From: Sphingosinithalassobacter tenebrarum
GTDB taxonomy: Bacteria > Pseudomonadota > Alphaproteobacteria > Sphingomonadales > Sphingomonadaceae
Direction: 5' to 3'
Assembly (NCBI RefSeq): GCF_011057975.1
Contig: NZ_CP049109.1
Coordinates: 3,627,001 to 3,691,000, forward strand
Length of the DNA stretch: 64,000 bases
The notes below the pieces were generated by a model. It did not search any database and was not told the DNA's origin. It saw only the letters and a list, made by a program, of their open reading frames with translations. Below are positions 50,696 through 60,030 of this stretch, one piece after another (the first letter of the stretch is position 1; every line of letters starts with the position of its first letter). Both the position numbers and the translations under genes were made by a program.

Positions 50696-51706
50696 TTACG
50701 CGCAAGACCTCGGGAACCCCCAGATTTCCGCCGGACAATGGATGTTCCCGTCCCGGTAGCACACGCCCGGCTCGCGATCGCGCGCAAGAAAGGTCGGCCC
50801 GTCGAGATCGACGACGCTGCAGAGTTGCCCAAGCAGGAAAGACGGCGCCATCGACAGGCTCGACCCCATCATGTTGCCGACCATCACGCCGAGCCCGAGC
50901 GCACGGGCGCGCCGCGCGATCGCGATGCCTTCGGTAAGGCCGCCGCATTTGTCGAGCTTGATGTTGACCATGTCGAACCGGCCGACCAGCCCGTCTATTT
51001 CGGCAAGCGACAAGGCGCTTTCGTCCGCTGCGACGGGAATGGCACGCTTGACGCCGTCCAGTCCGGCTTCATCGCCGCGCGCCAGCGGCTGTTCGAGCAG
51101 GGCGACTCCATGCCGCTCCAATGTCGCGAACAATGCCGGCAACGCCTCGGCCGCATAGCCCTGATTGGCATCGACTCCGATCCAGCAATCAGGCCGCGCG
51201 GCCCGCACCGCAGCCACGCGCGAGGCATCGAGCGCCGCCTCGCCGGTAAGCTTGAGCTTGAGTGTCGTGGCATCGGCCAGCGCCGTCGCGGCATCGGCCA
51301 TGACGCGCGGCTCGTCGGCACCGATGGTGATGGTGGTGCGCAGCGGCCTCGGCTCGGGCAGGTCCGCCAATTGCCATACCGGTCGGCCGCGCTGCTGCGC
51401 CTCCAGTTCCCACAGCGCGCAATCGAGCGCGTTGCGCCCGCCGCACGGGGGCAGCAACTGCTGCAGCCCGGCACGGTCGGCCCCGGTCTCGATCGCGCCG
51501 CGAACGCGTTCGATCGCCGCCGTCATCGTTTCGATGTCGTCGTTCAGATAATAGGCGCCCGCCGCTTCGCCGCGCCCGCGATGCGGCCCTTCCGCGATCT
51601 CTGCCACCACCACCGCGGTTTCGGTGAAGACATGTCCGGTGATGCGGAAGGGCTTGGCATAGGGAAAGCGCTCCACGCGGACGTCGAGTGTCCTTCGGCT
51701 GGTCAT
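50696..51706 (-). CDS. dgcA: Enolase-superfamily racemase, DgcA type (N-acetyl-D-Glu racemase / dipeptide epimerase)
   Basis: 336 residues of the muconate-lactonizing/dipeptide-epimerase subgroup. The KxK base motif is in TLKLKLTGE (about 148-156), metal ligands in GVDANQGY (about 175-182), LLEQPLARGDE (about 200) and AADESALSL (about 225), the second Lys in VNIKLDKCGGLTEG (about 250-263), and GNMMGSSLSMAP near 281. The closest functional options are L-Ala-D/L-Glu epimerase and DgcA, the N-acetyl-D-glutamate racemase; the nearby DUF1611 gene favours DgcA. Starts 7 nt after the serine-hydrolase gene, so co-transcribed. Confidence 0.78.
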   Translation of the reverse strand: MTSRRTLDVRVERFPYAKPFRITGHVFTETAVVVAEIAEGPHRGRGEAAGAYYLNDDIETMTAAIERVRGAIETGADRAGLQQLLPPCGGRNALDCALWELEAQQRGRPVWQLADLPEPRPLRTTITIGADEPRVMADAATALADATTLKLKLTGEAALDASRVAAVRAARPDCWIGVDANQGYAAEALPALFATLERHGVALLEQPLARGDEAGLDGVKRAIPVAADESALSLAEIDGLVGRFDMVNIKLDKCGGLTEGIAIARRARALGLGVMVGNMMGSSLSMAPSFLLGQLCSVVDLDGPTFLARDREPGVCYRDGNIHCPAEIWGFPRSCA

Positions 51707-51713
51707 CGCGCCC

Positions 51714-53699
51714 TCAATACCGCGTGCCGAAGCCGATCAGGTGATAGGCAAGCCCGACATAGAGCAGCAGGAAGGCCGCCAGGACAAGCAGCACGCTCCA
51801 CAGCTTGGCGCCCCATTTGCGCCCGCCGGTCCACACCGTCCAGCCATACCAGAGCGACAGCCCGAGCAGCCCGAACAGCGCGATCGGCGTCAGGAACTGG
51901 AGCAGGTAGAGCGCCCAGTCGAGCGCGCCGCCGAGCGAATTGAGGTCGCTCATCATGCTGGTCACCAGCAGCACCCAGCCAAGCATCGCGACAAGCGCGA
52001 GCCAGGCGAAACCGCGGCTGAGCCGATAGGAAAGCCGGGCATGCCCTTCGAGCGGAAGCGACGCGCCGTAGCGCCGCCGCGCCACCGCCGCCCACGGCCA
52101 TGCGACGGCCGTGATCGCGACAATGCCGAGCGCGAGCATCAGCGCCGGCAGCAGCCAGGCTGCATTATACTGCCAGGGCGTGCGGGTAAGCACGGTGAAG
52201 GGCGAGAACATGTCGCTGCTGAACCGCGTGACCCTGCCGTCCTTCACTTCAGCCGAAAGCCGCTCGCCGGTCGCCCGGTCGACCCAGACAAAGGGTTCGA
52301 CTTCCTCCCAATTACGCGGCTGATCGCCCAGGCTCGGCACGCCCGGCACCACCAGCTTGCCGTCTTCATCGACGGCGACCGTGGCCTGTCCGAGCAGGTC
52401 GAGAATGCTCAGGAAATTGCGGACCGGCCCGCGGCTGCTCGAATAATTGCCCGCCATCATCGCCGCATGTTCGCGTGCGGTGGCTTCGTCGACCCGTCCT
52501 TCGGGCTCGGGCCCGGGCAGATAGCGATCGGCGAACTGGTGAAACAATGCGCCGCGCACCGCCAGCGAACTGCCCGGCGTGCCCTGACTGTTCATCGAGA
52601 AGAAGATGCCGATCTTCGCTTCGGGGAACAGCCAGAGATAGGAGTGGAAATAGCCGGTATCGCCGCCATGCCCGATCGCGCGATGACCGTTGACTCGTTG
52701 CTCGTAGAAGCCGAGCGCCATGCGGTTGAGATTGTCGATACCCGGCGCGCGATAATCATGCATCATCGCCGTCGTCTGCGGCGACATCAGCGGCCCGCCG
52801 CCGTTGAGATGCGCGATCATGAACTGCGCCATGTCCTCGCCGGTCGAGGCAAGGCTGCCCGCCGGCGCGGGATAGACGATTTCATAGGGCTTGGCCGGCC
52901 CGGTCGCCAGTTCATAGCCCTTGGACATCTGCGCCGCGAGCGATTCGGGCAGCGGCTGGCGAAAGCTGGAATGCTCCATGCCCAGCGGCGCGAAGATGCG
53001 CTGTTCGACATAATCGTCGAAGGGCATGCCCGAGAGGCGCTCGACGACATAGCCCGCCAGCGCCGTGGCATAGTTGGAATAGGCCGGCGTCGTGCCCGGC
53101 GCGAATACCCGTTCGGTGCGCCCCTTCCGCACATATTCGGAAAGGGGCATCACCGTTTCGGGATCATCGCCGATCAGGTGGCGCAGGCTTTCCTCGAACC
53201 CGGCGCTGTGCGTCATGATCTGGCGCATCGTGATCGGCTGCCCGTCGAGGGGCGGAATCTCGAAATCGAGATAGCTGTTCACATCGGTGTCGAGATCGAT
53301 CTTTCCCGCCTCGACCAGCTGCATCACAGCGGTCCAGGTGAAGAGCTTGGAAACCGAGCCGGGGCGGAACAGCGTGTCTTCAGGGGAAACCGGCTCGCGC
53401 TGCGCGACGTCGGCATAGCCATAGCCGCGCTCGAACAGGATCGTATCGCCCTGAACCACAGTGACCACCGCGCCGGCAATCTCGCCTCGGGCCAGCGCAT
53501 AGGGCATCATTCCGTCGAGCCAGGCGGAAAGATCCTCACGCGTCAGCGCATGGCCGCCATCGCCGGGCGCGGGGGTGGGAGCAGATGCCGCGCCGACTTG
53601 GTCCGCCGGCACCGCCGCCTGGGGCGCCGGGCCCTGCGCGGCCAGCGGCGCGAATGCCAGCAAGGCTGCCACGGCCAGGAACTTCCGCACTAGTCGCAT
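51714..53699 (-). CDS. Serine hydrolase (beta-lactamase fold) with C-terminal membrane domain
   Basis: 661 residues. Signal peptide (about 1-22), an Ala/Pro linker, then a beta-lactamase-type domain (about 50-390) with SxxK in FRPGSVSKLFTWTAV (about 108-122), YxN in PAYSNYATALAGY (about 200-212) and a late HGG in IGHGGDTGYFHS (about 330-341). The C-terminal part (about 520-655) has four predicted membrane helices, so the enzyme is tethered to the inner membrane facing the periplasm. SD AGGGGG before the ATG at 53699; the open frame upstream crosses the promoter. Divergent from the XRE-cupin regulator. Likely a D-peptidase. Confidence 0.88.
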   Translation of the reverse strand: MRLVRKFLAVAALLAFAPLAAQGPAPQAAVPADQVGAASAPTPAPGDGGHALTREDLSAWLDGMMPYALARGEIAGAVVTVVQGDTILFERGYGYADVAQREPVSPEDTLFRPGSVSKLFTWTAVMQLVEAGKIDLDTDVNSYLDFEIPPLDGQPITMRQIMTHSAGFEESLRHLIGDDPETVMPLSEYVRKGRTERVFAPGTTPAYSNYATALAGYVVERLSGMPFDDYVEQRIFAPLGMEHSSFRQPLPESLAAQMSKGYELATGPAKPYEIVYPAPAGSLASTGEDMAQFMIAHLNGGGPLMSPQTTAMMHDYRAPGIDNLNRMALGFYEQRVNGHRAIGHGGDTGYFHSYLWLFPEAKIGIFFSMNSQGTPGSSLAVRGALFHQFADRYLPGPEPEGRVDEATAREHAAMMAGNYSSSRGPVRNFLSILDLLGQATVAVDEDGKLVVPGVPSLGDQPRNWEEVEPFVWVDRATGERLSAEVKDGRVTRFSSDMFSPFTVLTRTPWQYNAAWLLPALMLALGIVAITAVAWPWAAVARRRYGASLPLEGHARLSYRLSRGFAWLALVAMLGWVLLVTSMMSDLNSLGGALDWALYLLQFLTPIALFGLLGLSLWYGWTVWTGGRKWGAKLWSVLLVLAAFLLLYVGLAYHLIGFGTRY

Positions 53700-53784
53700 T
53701 GCAAACCCCCTTTTTTCGTTTCGGCGCAGTTGCACGCAACGCCGGTTAGGCCTAACCTGAATCGCGACAGGCTTAGCCGGATAA

Positions 53785-53816
53785 GGACATAATGATCCTG
53801 ATTGGAAAATTGTCAA
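53785..53816 (-). promoter_or_regulatory. Promoter/operator region of the serine hydrolase-dgcA unit
   Basis: On the minus strand TTGACA (plus 53811-53816) is the -35 and CATTAT lies about 16 nt downstream as the -10. The block shares 22 of 32 bases with 50651-50682. A pseudo-dyad TCC-N5-GGA sits in the spacer, a possible binding site for the XRE-cupin regulator encoded divergently. Confidence 0.6.
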
Positions 53817-53844
53817 ATCGACGGCAACTCGGGGAGCGAGCCGA

Positions 53845-54477
53845 ATGAGCAGCGACCAGCCGACTCTGGGCGCGGTGCTGCGCGGAATCCGCGCCAAACG
53901 CGGCTGGACGCTCAAGGAAATGAGCGCGCAGAGCGGCATCCCGGTCTCGACGCTGTCGAAGGTCGAACATGACCGGCTGACGCTGACCTATGACAAGCTG
54001 CAGCAGCTCAGCCGCCGGCTGAACATGCGCATGTCCGATCTGTTCGCCGAGGACCAGCAGGCGGCCGAGCCGCCGAGAGTAACCGCGCGGCGCAGCATCG
54101 GCAGCCTGGAAAAGGCGTTTCGCGTCGAAACCGACAATTACGACTATCACTATCTGTGCACCGACCTGCGCCGGAAGCGGATGATTCCGATTCTCACGCG
54201 GATTCGCGCGCGCAGCACCGAGGAATTCGGCGATCTGGTTCGCCATCACGGCGAGGAACTGATCTACGTCGTCGAGGGGCGGATCGTCGTCCACACCGAG
54301 TTTTATGACAGCGTCGAGCTGGGCCCGGGCGAATCGATCTATATCGACAGCTCAATGGGCCATGCCTATCTGGTGGCGCCGGGATGTGACGAGGCGCTGG
54401 TGCTCGGCGTCTGTTCCAGCCCCGATGAAGGGCTGATGGATTCGCTGATGAGCCTGCACGGCGAAGTCGCCGCCTGA
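53845..54477 (+). CDS. XRE-family regulator with C-terminal cupin domain
   Basis: 210 residues. N-terminal HTH_3 domain (about 7-62; GWTLKEMSAQSGIPVSTLSK, VEHDRLTLTYDKLQQLSRRL) and a C-terminal cupin (about 125-200; GEELIYVVEGRIVVHTEFYD, LGPGESIYIDSSMGHAYL) as in PuuR-type regulators of amino-acid/polyamine catabolism. SD GGGGAG precedes the ATG. Divergent from the serine hydrolase-dgcA unit, so it most likely controls the locus; the cupin would sense the substrate. Confidence 0.92.
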   Translation: MSSDQPTLGAVLRGIRAKRGWTLKEMSAQSGIPVSTLSKVEHDRLTLTYDKLQQLSRRLNMRMSDLFAEDQQAAEPPRVTARRSIGSLEKAFRVETDNYDYHYLCTDLRRKRMIPILTRIRARSTEEFGDLVRHHGEELIYVVEGRIVVHTEFYDSVELGPGESIYIDSSMGHAYLVAPGCDEALVLGVCSSPDEGLMDSLMSLHGEVAA

Positions 54478-54539
54478 GGCCGCCAACCCCGGCTTTCCCG
54501 TTCTCGAAATCCGCCTTGGGATAATCCCCTATGGCGGAT

Positions 54540-54553
54540 TTGACGTCGATCAA
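54540..54553 (+). promoter_or_regulatory. FNR/FixK-type box upstream of ccoN
   Basis: TTGACGTCGATCAA differs from the consensus TTGAT-N4-ATCAA at one base. It ends 59 nt before the ccoN ATG, a good distance for a class II activator site. The cco locus is a classic target of FnrL/FixK-type regulators in alphaproteobacteria. Confidence 0.75.
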
Positions 54554-54611
54554 TGGTATAGGCAGACCTTCCAACCATAGGCGGTATCCAAAGTTATTGA
54601 ACGGGGTGGGA

Positions 54612-56273
54612 ATGGACGACACCGTATTCCGCGCGGGTGGCTTGACGCTGCTCGCATTTGTGTGCCTCGGCGCGTCTGCGATGGCCGTCGACGGGGCGTT
54701 TGCCGTGCATATGGGCATATTCGCCATCGCGGCGTTGATCGCGGCATGGGTGAGTATCGGCCGTATCGGCAGCGAGGAGAAGCGCGCCGTCGCCGACAAG
54801 CGACGCGACGTCTATTATGACGAGGTCATTCGCTGGGGCACGATCGCGACGGTCTTCTGGGGCGTCGTCGGCTTTCTGGTCGGCGTTTTCATCGCCGCGC
54901 AGCTCACTTTCCCCTGGCTCAATCTCGAACCCTATCTCAATTTCGGCCGCCTGCGCCCGCTGCACACTTCGGCGGTGATCTTCGCCTTCGGCGGCAACGC
55001 GCTGATCGCGACGAGCTTCTACATTGTCCAGCGCACCTGCCGCGCGACGCTGTTCCTGCCGGGGCTCGCCCGTTTCGTCTTCTGGGGGTACCAGCTGTTC
55101 ATCGTGCTGGCCGCGACCGGCTATCTGATGGGCGTCACCGAGGGCCGCGAATATGCCGAGCCCGAATGGTATGTCGACATCTGGCTGACCATCGTCTGGG
55201 TCGCGTATCTGGTGGTCTTCGCGGGCACGCTGTTCCGCCGCGCCGAACCGCACATCTATGTCGCCAACTGGTTCTACCTCGCGTTCATCATCACGATCGC
55301 GATGCTGCACCTGGTCAACAACCTGTCGATGCCGGTGTCGCTGCTCGGTTCCAAATCCTACGCCGCCTTTTCGGGCGTCCAGGACGCGCTGACCCAGTGG
55401 TGGTACGGGCATAACGCGGTCGGTTTCTTCCTGACCGCCGGCTTCCTGGGCATGATGTACTATTTCGTGCCCAAGCAGGCCGAGCGCCCGGTGTACAGCT
55501 ATCGGCTGTCGATCGTGCACTTCTGGTCGCTGATCTTCCTCTACATCTGGGCCGGTCCGCACCACCTCCACTATACCGCGCTGCCCGACTGGGCGCAGAC
55601 GCTCGGCATGGTGTTCTCGGTGATGCTGTGGATGCCCAGCTGGGGCGGCATGATCAACGGCCTGATGACGCTCAACGGCGCCTGGGACAAGATCCGCACC
55701 GATCCGATCATCCGCATGATGGTGTTCGCGCTCGCCTTCTACGGCATGTCGACCTTCGAAGGCCCGATGATGTCGATCAAGGAAGTCAACTCGCTGTCGC
55801 ACTATACCAACTGGACCATCGGCCACGTCCATTCGGGCGCACTGGGCTGGAACGGCATGATCACCTTCGGTGCCATCTACTACATGGTGCCGCGCCTGTG
55901 GGGCCGTCAGCGGCTCTATTCGCTGCGCATGGTCAACTGGCACTTCTGGCTCTCGACGCTCGGCATCGTGCTCTACGCGGCATCGATGTGGGTCGCCGGC
56001 ATCACCCAGGGCCTGATGTGGCGCGAATATGGGGACAATGGCTACCTCGTCTATTCCTTCGTGGAAGTCGTGGCTGCGCTGCACCCCTATTATCTGATCC
56101 GCTGGGCCGGCGGGCTGCTCTATCTGGGTGGCGCCCTGGTCATGGTCTGGAACGTCTGGATGACGATCGCCGGCAAGCTTCGCGACGAAGCTCCGCTGAC
56201 CGACGCCGCCTTTGACCCCGCCAAGGACCGTCCGCTGCCGGCTCCCGCCGCCAACGTCGCAGCCGCCGAGTAA
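54612..56273 (+). CDS. ccoN: cbb3-type cytochrome c oxidase subunit I
   Basis: 553 residues, about 12-14 membrane helices. Catalytic core of the high-affinity terminal oxidase, with haem b, haem b3 and CuB. Visible ligand regions: [15 protein letters not shown] (low-spin haem His, near 115), [11 protein letters not shown] (CuB His, near 260), [15 protein letters not shown] (CuB His pair, near 310) and [14 protein letters not shown] (haem His pair, near 400). The start [13 protein letters not shown] at 54612 is preceded by GGGGTGGGA; an upstream in-frame ATG at 54531 lies before the FNR box and is rejected. First gene of an eight-gene run. Confidence 0.97.
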   Translation: MDDTVFRAGGLTLLAFVCLGASAMAVDGAFAVHMGIFAIAALIAAWVSIGRIGSEEKRAVADKRRDVYYDEVIRWGTIATVFWGVVGFLVGVFIAAQLTFPWLNLEPYLNFGRLRPLHTSAVIFAFGGNALIATSFYIVQRTCRATLFLPGLARFVFWGYQLFIVLAATGYLMGVTEGREYAEPEWYVDIWLTIVWVAYLVVFAGTLFRRAEPHIYVANWFYLAFIITIAMLHLVNNLSMPVSLLGSKSYAAFSGVQDALTQWWYGHNAVGFFLTAGFLGMMYYFVPKQAERPVYSYRLSIVHFWSLIFLYIWAGPHHLHYTALPDWAQTLGMVFSVMLWMPSWGGMINGLMTLNGAWDKIRTDPIIRMMVFALAFYGMSTFEGPMMSIKEVNSLSHYTNWTIGHVHSGALGWNGMITFGAIYYMVPRLWGRQRLYSLRMVNWHFWLSTLGIVLYAASMWVAGITQGLMWREYGDNGYLVYSFVEVVAALHPYYLIRWAGGLLYLGGALVMVWNVWMTIAGKLRDEAPLTDAAFDPAKDRPLPAPAANVAAAE

Positions 56274-56283
56274 GGATAGAAAA

Positions 56284-57018
56284 ATGGCCAACTGGGCAGA
56301 AAAGCACAAAAAGCTCGAGCGCAACGTCACGCTGCTGGGTGTCGCAGCGCTCGTCACCGTCGCCATCGGCGGCATCGTGGAAATCGCGCCGTTGTTCTGG
56401 ATCCAGTCGACGGTCGCCCATGTCGAGGGCGTGCGGCCCTATACGCCGCTGGAACTCGCGGGGCGCAACATCTACATGCGCGAAGGCTGTTATGGCTGCC
56501 ACAGCCAGATGGTCCGCCCCTTCCCCGACGAGAAGGAGCGTTACGGCCATTACAGCCTGGCGGCCGAAAGCATGTACGACCATCCCTTCCAATGGGGGTC
56601 CGAGCGCACCGGGCCGGACTTGGCGCGCGTCGGCGGGCGCTATTCGGATGAATGGCACGTCCAGCATCTCGCCGATCCGCAATCGGTGGTGCCCGAATCG
56701 ATCATGCCCAAATACGGCTTCCTCGCGAAACGCGACCTCGACGTCGAAGGCCTTGGCGAGCATCTGGTGGCGCTGCGCCGGGTGGGCGTTCCCTATACCG
56801 ACGAAGCGATCGAAAATGCCGAAGCCGACGCAATCGCGCAGGGCAGCGGCGAAGGTGATACCGCCGCCGTCACGGCGCGCTATCCCAAGGCCCAGTCGCG
56901 CGACTTCGACGGCGATCCGACGCGCCTGACCGAGATGGACGCGCTCGTCGCCTATCTCCAGGGCCTCGGCACGCAAGTCGATTTCGAGACCGCCATTCCG
57001 CAGGAGGTCGCCGAATGA
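56284..57018 (+). CDS. ccoO: cbb3-type cytochrome c oxidase subunit II
   Basis: 244 residues. One N-terminal membrane helix (about 18-38), then a mono-haem cytochrome c domain with CYGCH in [15 protein letters not shown] (about 70-84) and the axial Met in the MPKYGFL region. Follows ccoN by 10 nt and overlaps ccoQ (ATGA). Electron entry from CcoP to CcoN. Confidence 0.97.
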   Translation: MANWAEKHKKLERNVTLLGVAALVTVAIGGIVEIAPLFWIQSTVAHVEGVRPYTPLELAGRNIYMREGCYGCHSQMVRPFPDEKERYGHYSLAAESMYDHPFQWGSERTGPDLARVGGRYSDEWHVQHLADPQSVVPESIMPKYGFLAKRDLDVEGLGEHLVALRRVGVPYTDEAIENAEADAIAQGSGEGDTAAVTARYPKAQSRDFDGDPTRLTEMDALVAYLQGLGTQVDFETAIPQEVAE

Positions 57019-57176
57019 ACTATCACCTTCTGCGCGAATTCGCCGACAGCTGGGGGCTGGTCATCATGACCGTGCTCTTCCTGTCGCTGATCGGCTGGGC
57101 CTTCCTGCCGCGTAACCGCGAGGCGAACCGCCGCGCCGCCAATAGCATTTTCGAAGACGAGAACGACAATGGCTGA
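57015..57176 (+). CDS. ccoQ: cbb3-type cytochrome c oxidase subunit IV
   Basis: 53 residues, too small for many gene finders. One membrane helix (about 14-32, [19 protein letters not shown]) followed by the basic end [18 protein letters not shown], the standard CcoQ pattern. Overlaps ccoO by 4 nt and ccoP by 8 nt, so it belongs to the operon. CcoQ stabilises the oxidase complex. Confidence 0.95.
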   Translation: MNYHLLREFADSWGLVIMTVLFLSLIGWAFLPRNREANRRAANSIFEDENDNG

Positions 57177-58110
57177 CAAGAAGCGCATCGACGAACCGAC
57201 CGGCACGCAAACCGTCGGGCATGAATGGGACGGCATCGAGGAACTCGATACGCCGATGCCGCGCTGGTGGCTGATCATCTTCTACGCCACCGTGGTCTTC
57301 GCGATCGTCTACACGATCCTCTATCCGGCCTGGCCGATGATCGACCGCGCCACTGCCGGCGTGCTCGGCTGGACCAGTCACGGGCAGCTCGAAGAGCAGC
57401 TTGCCGAGGATCGCGCCGAACGCGCGCCGGTGATGGCGGCGCTCGCCGTCACACCGGTCGAAAAGCTGCTGGGCAAGCCAGAACTCCTCGAAACCGCGAT
57501 TCAGGGCGGGCGTTCGGCGTTTCTCGTCAATTGCGTCCAGTGCCACGGATCGGGGGCCGCGGGCAGCAAGGGCTACCCCAATCTGAACGACGACAACTGG
57601 CTGTGGGGCGGTGATATCGCCGCGATCGAAAAGACGCTGATCGACGGTATCCGCCAGCCGGGCCATGACGAAACCCGCATGTCGCAGATGCCGGCATTCG
57701 GCCGCGACGGACTGCTCAGCTCCGACGAGATCAAGGACCTGGTCTCCTATGTCCGCTTCGTATCCGGGCAGGAACCGGCCAGCGAATCGGCGCAGCGCGG
57801 CCGCCCGCTGTTCGAAAACAACTGCGCGGTCTGCCACGGTGCCGACGCCAAGGGCGATCGTCAGTTCGGCGCTCCGAACCTGACCGACGCCATCTGGCTC
57901 TATGGCGGCGATCGCAACACGATCACCGATACCATTCACAATTCGCGCTACGGCATCATGCCGGCCTGGGGCGACCGCCTGGATCCGGTGACGATCAAGA
58001 TGCTGGCAGCCTATGTCCATTCGCTGGGCGGCGGCGAAGCATCGCCGGTGCCGGAGGCCGAAACCGCGCCGGCGCCCGATGAAAGTGAAGGCAATGTCGT
58101 CGCCGAGTGA
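57169..58110 (+). CDS. ccoP: cbb3-type cytochrome c oxidase subunit III (di-haem cytochrome c)
   Basis: 313 residues. An N-terminal membrane helix (about 33-55, WWLIIFYATVVFAIVYTILY) with the HEWDGIEELDTPMPRWW motif ahead of it, then two cytochrome c domains with CVQCH (about 122) and CAVCH (about 222). Axial Met in MSQMPAFG and GIMPAWG. C-terminal Ala/Glu-rich tail. Overlaps ccoQ and ccoG. Receives electrons from soluble or membrane cytochromes. Confidence 0.97.
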   Translation: MADKKRIDEPTGTQTVGHEWDGIEELDTPMPRWWLIIFYATVVFAIVYTILYPAWPMIDRATAGVLGWTSHGQLEEQLAEDRAERAPVMAALAVTPVEKLLGKPELLETAIQGGRSAFLVNCVQCHGSGAAGSKGYPNLNDDNWLWGGDIAAIEKTLIDGIRQPGHDETRMSQMPAFGRDGLLSSDEIKDLVSYVRFVSGQEPASESAQRGRPLFENNCAVCHGADAKGDRQFGAPNLTDAIWLYGGDRNTITDTIHNSRYGIMPAWGDRLDPVTIKMLAAYVHSLGGGEASPVPEAETAPAPDESEGNVVAE

Positions 58111-59572
58111 CCTGACCGGAGAGAAGCAGCAGTTCTTCGAAGCGCGGAAAAAGGTTTTCCCGCGCAAGGTGAACGGGACCTACCGTCGCCTGAAATGGGT
58201 CATCATGGCCGTGACGCTGACGATCTATTACGTCACGCCGTGGCTGCGCTGGGATCGGGGGCCCTACGCCCCCGATCAGGCAGTGCTGATCGACCTGGCG
58301 AACCGCCGCTTCTACATGTTCTCGATCGAGATCTGGCCGAACGAATTCTATTATGTCGTCGGCCTGCTGGTGATGGCCGCGATCGGGCTGTTCCTCGTCA
58401 CTTCGGCGGTCGGCCGCGCGTGGTGCGGCTATGCCTGCCCGCAAACTGTGTGGACCGACCTGTTCGTCCATGTCGAACGGCTGGTCGAAGGCGATCGCAA
58501 CGCGCAGATCCGCCTCGACAAGGCGCCCTGGGGCGCGAAGAAGATCGGCAAGCGCGGCCTGAAATACGCGATCTGGCTCTATATCGCCGCCGCAACGGGC
58601 GGCGCCTGGATCTGGTATTTCGCCGACGCGCCGACGCTGTTCATGGATTTCATCCACGGCACGGCGCCGTTCGCGGCCTATGCCGCGGTCGGCATCCTAA
58701 CCTTCACCACCTTCACGCTCGGCGGGTTCATGCGCGAGCAGGTGTGCATCTATATGTGCCCCTGGCCGCGCATCCAGGGCGCGATGATGGACGAGAAGTC
58801 ACTCGGCGTTACTTATAAATACTGGCGCGGCGAGCCGCGCACCCACGGCCTGAAGCGCGCGCATGCGCAGCCGCTGACCGACCTCGCCGAAGGCGAGAAA
58901 GTGGGCGACTGTATCGACTGCAACGCCTGTGTCGCGGTGTGCCCGACCGGCATCGACATTCGCGAAGGGCCGCAAATCGGCTGCATCACCTGCGGCCTGT
59001 GCATCGACGCGTGCGACGAAATCATGGCCAAGGTCGGTCGCGAGCCCAAGCTGATCGGCTATGCCACCGCCGCAGACGAGGCGCTGATCAAGCAAGGCAA
59101 GGAACCCGTTTCGGCGAAGAAGCGCCTGCTGCGCCCGCGCACGCTGATCTATTTCCTGCTGTGGTGCGGCGTGGGACTGGGCATGTTGTTCGTGCTGGGC
59201 AATCGCGCCCGGATCGGTATCGACGTGCTCCAGACGCGCAATCCGCTCTGGGTCCAGCTTGCCGACGGCAGCATCCGCAACACCTATACGCTCAAGATCC
59301 GCAATATGGAGGCACGCCCGCGCACCGTGGAAATCACGGTTGACGGCATCGACGCAGTGCTGTGGAACGATCGCGGCAGCCGCGACGACGCGGCGCAGGC
59401 GGTACGGCTCGAGGTGCCTGCCGACAAGGTGGCGAAGACTCAGCTTTTCGTTGCCGCACCGGGTGCCGGACCGCAGCGCACCGATGTCGTCTTTACCGTG
59501 CGCGCGCTCGATCAGGACGGCGCCAGCGCGAGCGACGAGAGCTTTTTCGAACGCCCGGAGGGGTCGCGATGA
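58094..59572 (+). CDS. ccoG: CcoG/FixG, copper-handling factor for cbb3 assembly
   Basis: 492 residues, polyferredoxin membrane protein. Several membrane helices (about 33-52, 82-104, 158-178, 195-215, 340-360), GRAWCGYACPQTVW (about 107-120), and a two-cluster ferredoxin segment CIDCNACVAVCPTGIDI with CITCGLCIDACDEIM (about 270-315). A C-terminal immunoglobulin-like domain follows. ATG 58094 lies inside the end of ccoP; ATG 58079 is an alternative start. CcoG is implicated in copper delivery/reduction for CuB. Overlaps fixH. Confidence 0.95.
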   Translation: MSSPSDLTGEKQQFFEARKKVFPRKVNGTYRRLKWVIMAVTLTIYYVTPWLRWDRGPYAPDQAVLIDLANRRFYMFSIEIWPNEFYYVVGLLVMAAIGLFLVTSAVGRAWCGYACPQTVWTDLFVHVERLVEGDRNAQIRLDKAPWGAKKIGKRGLKYAIWLYIAAATGGAWIWYFADAPTLFMDFIHGTAPFAAYAAVGILTFTTFTLGGFMREQVCIYMCPWPRIQGAMMDEKSLGVTYKYWRGEPRTHGLKRAHAQPLTDLAEGEKVGDCIDCNACVAVCPTGIDIREGPQIGCITCGLCIDACDEIMAKVGREPKLIGYATAADEALIKQGKEPVSAKKRLLRPRTLIYFLLWCGVGLGMLFVLGNRARIGIDVLQTRNPLWVQLADGSIRNTYTLKIRNMEARPRTVEITVDGIDAVLWNDRGSRDDAAQAVRLEVPADKVAKTQLFVAAPGAGPQRTDVVFTVRALDQDGASASDESFFERPEGSR

Positions 59573-60030
59573 TCAAACGCTTTACCGGCTGGCACATGCT
59601 GGGAGTCATGTTTGTGATGTTCGGCGTCATCATCGCCGTCAACGTGATCATGGCGACCAGCGCGATCCGCGGCTTTGGCGGTGTCACGGTCGAAAACCCC
59701 TATGTCGCCAGCCAGCACTACAACAAATGGATCGATGCCGGCCGCAAACAGGCGGCCGCGGGCTGGAAAGCCGCCCCTCTGGTTGCCGCGGACGGTACGC
59801 TGGTCGTGCTGCTGCAGCGCGCGGGCGAAACGATCACGGGCGCCGACGTGACGGTGAAGGCCAGCCACCCCTTCGGCCATGCCGAGGAGCGCCGGTTCGA
59901 CATGCGCTGGAACGGCGCCGAAGGCGTCTATGAAACCGATCACAAGCTGCCGGCGGGACGCTGGCAGTTGCGCATCGCCATCGATGCCGCGGGCGACCGC
60001 GCCTATTTCGACGAAGAGGTGCGGATTTGA
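59569..60030 (+). CDS. fixH: FixH/CcoH assembly protein
   Basis: 153 residues. One membrane helix (about 8-30, WHMLGVMFVMFGVIIAVNVI) and a periplasmic FixH domain (VENPYVASQHYNKWIDAGRK near 40-60, VTVKASHPFGHAEERRFD near 95). ATGA overlap with ccoG; the following FixI start lies in its last codons. Needed for stable cbb3 assembly in characterised rhizobia. Confidence 0.93.
   Translation: MIKRFTGWHMLGVMFVMFGVIIAVNVIMATSAIRGFGGVTVENPYVASQHYNKWIDAGRKQAAAGWKAAPLVAADGTLVVLLQRAGETITGADVTVKASHPFGHAEERRFDMRWNGAEGVYETDHKLPAGRWQLRIAIDAAGDRAYFDEEVRI

Noticed and set aside
54531..54611. Upstream ATG for ccoN
   Set aside because: It would place the FNR-type box inside the coding region and adds an unconserved leader; the ATG at 54612 has an SD and the conserved beginning.
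54594..56375. 593-codon open frame opposite ccoN
   Set aside because: Shadow of ccoN; low-complexity Asp/His/Arg composition.
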